A stretch of 46,136 nucleotides of DNA from Steroidobacteraceae bacterium (GTDB lineage Bacteria; Pseudomonadota; Gammaproteobacteria; Steroidobacterales; Steroidobacteraceae): assembly GCA_019683695.1 (NCBI GenBank), contig JADGHX010000015.1:1-46136 (forward strand), given 5' to 3'. Position 1 is the first letter of the stretch. Every line of letters begins with the position of its first letter. Below the pieces are notes generated by a model, which ran no database searches, was not told the origin of the DNA, and saw nothing but the letters and a program-made list of their open reading frames with translations. The position numbers and the translations under genes are program-made. Below, one piece after another: positions 44,039-46,136 of the stretch.

Positions 44039-45136
44039 ATGAAGCTGACCGCGACGCGCGAAGACATTCTTTCGCCCCTGCAGAGTGTGATTGGTGTGGT
44101 CGAGCGCCGGCAGACCATGCCCGTGCTCGCCAACGTGCTGCTCTCCGCGCGGGATGAGCGGCTCAGCATCACCGGCACGGATCTCGAAGTGGAGCTCATG
44201 GCGACGAGCACCGTGAGCGTCCAGAGCGGTGGGGATATCACGGTGCCCGGCCGCAAGCTGCTGGACATCTTCAAGGCCCTGCCGGAGAAGACCAGCGTCA
44301 CGCTCAGCACGGAGGGCGATCGCGTGTCGCTTCGTGCGGGCCGCAGCCGATTCACGCTGTCGAGCCTCTCTGCCACCGAGTTCCCGCTTGTGGACGAGAT
44401 CAACGCCCAGCAGACGCTCACCGTCGCGCAGGGCGAGTTCCGGCGCCTGATCGACAAGACGCACTTTTCGATGGCGCAGCAGGACGTGCGGTACTACCTC
44501 AACGGCATGCTGCTCGAGACGGAAGGCAAGTCCCTGCGCGCGGTTGCCACGGATGGGCATCGTCTCGCCTTGTGCGAAACGGAGCTCGCGGAGCGGGCGA
44601 AGAGCCCTCAGCAGGTGATCGTTCCCCGGAAGGGTGTGCTGGAGCTGCAGCGCATTCTCGGCACGGAAGGGAATCTCGAGCTGGCGGTGGGCACGAATCA
44701 TGTGCGGGCCCAGGTGGGCAATGTCCGCTTCACTTCGAAGCTCATTGACGGCCGTTTCCCCGAATATGGCCGCGTGATCCCGACAAATCCCAGCAAAGTG
44801 CTCGAAGCGGACCGGGATGCGCTGCGACATGCGCTGCAACGCACGGCAATTCTCTCGAACGAGAAGTACCGCGGCATCCGGCTGATGCTGCGGCCGGATC
44901 TGCTGACCCTGCAGGCGCACAATCCGGAGCAAGAGGAAGCCGAGGATCAGATCGAGGTCAGCTACAAAGGGGACGAGCTCGAAGTCGGCTTCAATGTGAA
45001 CTACTTGTTGGAAGCATTGGCTGCGATCGACAGCGAAAAGGTCGAGATCGGGCTCACCGACGCCAACAGCAGCTGCCTGATCCGCACGCCCGGGGCCACG
45101 GCGGCCCGGTACGTCGTGATGCCGATGCGGCTATGA
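44039..45136 (+). CDS. dnaN: DNA polymerase III beta sliding clamp
   Basis: DnaN is the ring-shaped clamp that holds polymerase III on DNA. The 365-residue protein has the usual three repeated clamp domains: the N-terminal MKLTATREDILSPLQSVIGVVERRQTMPVLANVLL, a middle domain beginning FRRLIDKTHFSMAQQDVRYYLNGMLLE, and a C-terminal end YVVMPMRL, which includes the hydrophobic pocket residues of the clamp-binding site. The ATG at 44039 is preceded by a purine stretch (AAGAGAAAGAG). It is followed by a hairpin and then recF. Confidence 0.97.
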   Translation: MKLTATREDILSPLQSVIGVVERRQTMPVLANVLLSARDERLSITGTDLEVELMATSTVSVQSGGDITVPGRKLLDIFKALPEKTSVTLSTEGDRVSLRAGRSRFTLSSLSATEFPLVDEINAQQTLTVAQGEFRRLIDKTHFSMAQQDVRYYLNGMLLETEGKSLRAVATDGHRLALCETELAERAKSPQQVIVPRKGVLELQRILGTEGNLELAVGTNHVRAQVGNVRFTSKLIDGRFPEYGRVIPTNPSKVLEADRDALRHALQRTAILSNEKYRGIRLMLRPDLLTLQAHNPEQEEAEDQIEVSYKGDELEVGFNVNYLLEALAAIDSEKVEIGLTDANSSCLIRTPGATAARYVVMPMRL

Positions 45137-45148
45137 CCCGCAGGCCCG

Positions 45149-45177
45149 GTAGGTGCCCCGTATGTTGACGGGCCTAC
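45149..45177 (+). terminator. Hairpin between dnaN and recF
   Basis: GTAGG-TGC-CCCGT (45149-45161) pairs with ACGGG-CCTAC (45168-45177), with TGC bulged and a six-base loop. It lies 12 bases past the dnaN stop and ends 16 bases before the recF ATG. With no T-run, attenuation of recF is as likely as full termination. Confidence 0.4.
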
Positions 45178-45193
45178 GCACCCCGGGTGAGTC

Positions 45194-46136
45194 ATGAGTC
45201 TGGCCGAGCTCGCCGTGGAGGACGTTCGGTGCCTCCGGCGGGCGGAGCTGCAGCTGCACCCGGGACAAAACCTGATCTGGGGCGCGAATGCCTCGGGGAA
45301 GACTTCGCTGCTTGAAGCCGTATTCCTCCTGGGCCGGGGCCGCTCGTTCCGAACCCGCAGCTCGGAGCGCCTGATTCGGCACGGCGAGCCGCGTCTGCGG
45401 GTGGTGGGAAAGCTCGCTGGACCACCGCCCGAGACCCTGGGCGTCGAAGTCTCCCGACAGGACGGAACCGTCGCGAAGGTGCGCGGCGCCTACGTGCAGT
45501 CGCTCGCGGAGCTTTCGCGTGTCTTTGCGGTTCAGGTCATCGAGCCCGGTGCGCACAAGCTCATCGAAGAGGGTGCGCAGCGCCGGCGGCGCTGGATGGA
45601 CTGGGCGGTGTTCCACGTGGAACCGGCGTTCATCGATGTGTGGACCCGATACGCTCGCGCCCTGAAGCAACGTAACTCCGCGCTCCGCACGGCACCGGAC
45701 CAAGCCCGCATCTGGGATGCCGAGCTCGCCCGCCAAGGCGAACACATGGCGCAGCTTCGGCAGGAGTTCATCCAGCGTCTGCAACCCCACTGGAGCGAAG
45801 CGATTCGCGAGCTCACCGGACTGCAGGTGGAGCTGCACTACGCGCGCGGCTGGCCCGCAGAGCTGAGCCTCATGGACGCGCTGGCGTCGAGCCGGGAGCG
45901 GGACACCGCCCGGGCGATCACGCACGTCGGCCCCCATCGCGCCGATATCATCGTGCGCCTCGACCGCGGCCTGGCCCGCGAAACCCTGTCTCGCGGCCAG
46001 CAAAAGCTCGTCGCCACAGCCATGACGCTGTCCCAACTCAGCCTGATCCGGGACCTCACCGGCACCGTCCCCACCCTGCTCCTGGACGACCCCGCCGCCG
46101 AGCTCGACCGTGACCGCCTATCCCGCTTCGTCGCCC
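45194..46136 (+). CDS. recF: DNA replication/repair protein RecF, 3' end cut off
   Basis: RecF binds ssDNA/dsDNA junctions with RecO and RecR and loads RecA at gaps. About 314 codons are present before the window ends. The N-terminus reads MSLAELAVEDVRCLRRAEL, with Walker A GANASGKT (30-37). The middle has the family FAVQVIEPGAHKLIEEG and RRRRWMDWAVFHVEP stretches, and the final part has LSRGQQKLVATAMTLSQL (ABC signature) and LLLDDPAAELD (Walker B and D loop). Only some tens of C-terminal residues are missing. gyrB would be expected next. It lies 57 bases after dnaN. Confidence 0.95.
   Translation, partial: MSLAELAVEDVRCLRRAELQLHPGQNLIWGANASGKTSLLEAVFLLGRGRSFRTRSSERLIRHGEPRLRVVGKLAGPPPETLGVEVSRQDGTVAKVRGAYVQSLAELSRVFAVQVIEPGAHKLIEEGAQRRRRWMDWAVFHVEPAFIDVWTRYARALKQRNSALRTAPDQARIWDAELARQGEHMAQLRQEFIQRLQPHWSEAIRELTGLQVELHYARGWPAELSLMDALASSRERDTARAITHVGPHRADIIVRLDRGLARETLSRGQQKLVATAMTLSQLSLIRDLTGTVPTLLLDDPAAELDRDRLSRFVA

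Noticed and set aside
1-46136. tRNA, rRNA, CRISPR arrays, insertion sequences or prophage genes
   Set aside because: I looked for cloverleaf-like segments, regular spaced repeats, transposase motifs and phage-type genes and saw none.

Overview
The window reads as the chromosome-origin region of a high-GC gammaproteobacterium, most like the Nevskiales/Steroidobacterales/Xanthomonadales side of the class. This is judged from gene content and protein character only, because no search could be run. The right end carries the classic origin block: rpmH-rnpA-yidD-yidC-mnmE to the left, and dnaA-dnaN-recF to the right, with DnaA-box-like sites between dnaA and dnaN. recF runs off the right edge. The left edge is a G/C homopolymer-like tract that looks like a contig end.

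Layout from left to right. (1) 1-6304: cytochrome oxidase assembly (DUF2909 twin-TM protein, SURF1, an SCO-like thiol protein, ctaA, ctaB), with a hybrid histidine kinase lying between ctaA and ctaB. (2) 6405-8395: a LytS/LytTR-type two-component pair. (3) 8885-15272: trkH, trkA and uvrD, then an AI-2E/PerM-family permease, all leftward. (4) 15525-18107: a glutathione S-transferase, glyoxalase II (gloB), an unknown protein and a DUF2845 secreted protein. (5) 18130-25370: a leftward operon of an ABC ATPase, an ADOP/MacB-type permease, an NtrC-family response regulator and an NtrY-like kinase. Facing it across a 620-base palindrome-rich spacer are a 27-residue membrane mini-gene and a CheD-like protein. 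(6) 25519-32000: otsA, an Opp-type lipoprotein, pyrF and mnmG. (7) 31634-37700: an alpha/beta hydrolase with an ABC-2 exporter, a small HExxH protein, a DUF488 protein and a YdhS-like flavoprotein. (8) 38167 to the end: the origin block.

The most interesting locus is 23286-24792. The spacer before the ABC/two-component operon has a good sigma-54 -24/-12 match facing the operon and a weaker one facing the 27-residue gene. Between them, at enhancer-like distances from both, are three copies of one half-site (GTCCGCCG), forming a perfect 22-bp palindrome and a larger inverted repeat. Together with the NtrC-family regulator encoded in the operon, this suggests a self-controlled sigma-54 module that co-regulates an ADOP-type transporter and a tiny membrane protein.

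Other points of note are a CheD homologue that lacks its catalytic cysteine, a YidD with a 70-residue tail whose coding sequence contains an intrinsic-terminator-like hairpin just before yidC, and several U-less hairpins with five-base loops placed directly after genes.
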